Assembly: GCA_021845325.1 (NCBI GenBank)
Contig: JAKBRR010000106.1
Location: forward strand, 1 to 6,343
DNA from: Thermoplasmata archaeon
GTDB taxonomy: Archaea; Thermoplasmatota; Thermoplasmata; Thermoplasmatales; Thermoplasmataceae
Direction: 5' to 3'
DNA length: 6,343 nt
Below are positions 5,842-6,343 of this stretch, one piece after another (within the stretch, counting starts at the first letter, position 1; the number at the start of each line of letters is the position of its first letter). Below the pieces are notes generated by a model. The model was not told the origin of the DNA. It ran no database searches and was given only the letters and a program-made list of their open reading frames with translations. The translations under genes were made by a program, and so were the position numbers.

Positions 5842-6023
5842 ACATTAACCTTCCAGTGTTGACTAAGTAAAATAAAACCCTCATGGGGGAAGTTACATTT
5901 GCACTTACTGAAAACTCTCAATCGCAGTCGAATAAAAGTTTATGCAAAATCACAAATTTAAAAGGCCTTTAATTATAAAAATTTTTAATCATCATAGACA
6001 ATTAATGATTTGCCCGAACCGAC

Positions 6024-6056
6024 AAAAATAATGGATTTGAAAATTTGATTTCAAAA
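6024..6056 (-). terminator. Hairpin plus oligo-T terminator after the aminopeptidase gene
   Basis: Directly after the TAG stop, the minus strand can form a 7-bp A/T-rich stem (arms 6049-6055 and 6036-6042, TTTGAAA with TTTCAAA) with a 6-base loop. A run of five T follows at 6028-6024. The position right behind the gene and the T run fit transcription termination, although the stem is weak. Confidence 0.5.
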
Positions 6057-6057
6057 C

Positions 6058-6343
6058 CTATTTCATCCTCTCATTTAACTTCTGGTATATGGTAAGTTCT
6101 TCAACCCCCTTTTCAATTCCCTGGTTAATGTCAGGAGACTTATTCTTATTCACAAAGTCATCTATTTTTGCTTTGTCTGTGAGTCCCACATATGGAATAA
6201 CAGATTCAATGAATCTCGATTCATATCCGGTACCTCCGTAGTATTTTCTGAACAGGGCAAGAAGAGAATCCATATCATTGGCTATATTCTTTCTTGTATC
6301 AGGGTTTCTGGATGCAGTGACAAAAAAGGTCCTGGAATCCTGC
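6058..6343 (-). CDS. M1-family aminopeptidase, C-terminal end (tricorn-interacting factor F2/F3-like)
   Basis: Only the last 94 codons are visible. The frame is open from the right edge (codons from 6342) to TAG at 6058-6060, and the ATG at 6273 is internal. The fragment starts QDSRTFFVTASRNPDTRKN, continues with a helix ending in FRKYYGGTGYESRFIESVIPYVG, then an acidic/lysine helix and KGVEELTIYQKLNERMK. This is the helical repeat end of the ERAP1-like C-terminal domain of M1 zinc aminopeptidases, where an R-NP motif, a G-(x)-S-R-F/L-I helix and a final IE-G-E-L-Y helix recur. In Thermoplasma these enzymes, called tricorn-interacting factors F2 and F3, trim peptides released by the tricorn protease downstream of the proteasome. 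The catalytic HEXXH region lies outside the window, so activity and the F2/F3 choice cannot be judged. Confidence 0.75.
   Translation of the reverse strand, partial: QDSRTFFVTASRNPDTRKNIANDMDSLLALFRKYYGGTGYESRFIESVIPYVGLTDKAKIDDFVNKNKSPDINQGIEKGVEELTIYQKLNERMK

Larger units (their letters stand above)
5763..6057. other. Intergenic region between aminopeptidase and surface-protein genes
   Basis: Both flanking genes are on the minus strand. From right to left the gap holds a terminator for the aminopeptidase, AT-rich palindromes (AAAAATTTTT near 5977-5986 and AAAGGCCTTT near 5961-5970), a CCC-TCAT-GGG mini-stem near 5878-5887, then the inverted repeats and TATA box of the surface-protein gene. 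No RNA gene or convincing small protein was found. Confidence 0.6.

Noticed and set aside
5883..5972. A 29-codon plus-strand frame starting ATGGGGGAAG
   Set aside because: There is no TATA box at leaderless distance and no Shine-Dalgarno site, and the frame lies in AT-rich intergenic DNA. It looks like chance.

Overview
The window looks like a chromosomal stretch from an archaeon of the Thermoplasmata, probably an acidophilic Thermoplasmatales-type organism. Four things point that way. The serine hydroxymethyltransferase has the short archaeal sequence signature. A gene at the right edge ends like a tricorn-interacting M1 aminopeptidase. A large secreted protein is built from the FTESGLPSGTSW-type repeats I associate with that group. 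The promoters are archaeal: A/T-only TATA boxes sit about 25 bases ahead of start codons with almost no leader. Base composition is moderately AT-rich. I see no rRNA, tRNA, CRISPR array or intact mobile element.

Layout. (1) Positions 1-1816, plus strand: the C-terminal part of glyA, then five bases later a 367-residue protein with four CBS domains and a C-terminal domain that reads like the HPF/RaiA ribosome-hibernation fold. The ribosome binding site of the second gene contains the stop codon of the first, so the two form an operon. (2) Positions 1817-2255: a 439-base gap between convergent genes with no convincing gene. It holds one tiny candidate reading frame that happens to sit at leaderless spacing from a TATA box. 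(3) Positions 2256-3278, minus strand: an unrecognised 340-residue protein that appears to be two fused copies of a helix-turn-helix plus Lrp/AsnC-like sensor unit. (4) Positions 3426-5762, minus strand: a 778-residue secreted, probably glycosylated and membrane-anchored surface protein with six beta-rich repeats. Repeats 4 and 5 share a 215-base stretch of perfect identity at the DNA level. (5) Positions 5763-6057: promoter, inverted repeats and a terminator. (6) Positions 6058-6343, minus strand: the C-terminal end of an M1-family aminopeptidase.

How the parts may work together. The glyA-CBS operon pairs one-carbon metabolism with a protein that could sense adenine nucleotides through its CBS domains and act on ribosomes through its tail. 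The surface protein gene and the putative regulator lie in tandem on the same strand 147 bases apart, each with its own promoter and a nearby palindrome. The regulator could therefore control itself, its neighbour, or both; this is inference only. The most interesting items are the CBS/HPF-like fusion, the fused double regulator and the recently homogenised repeats in the surface protein.
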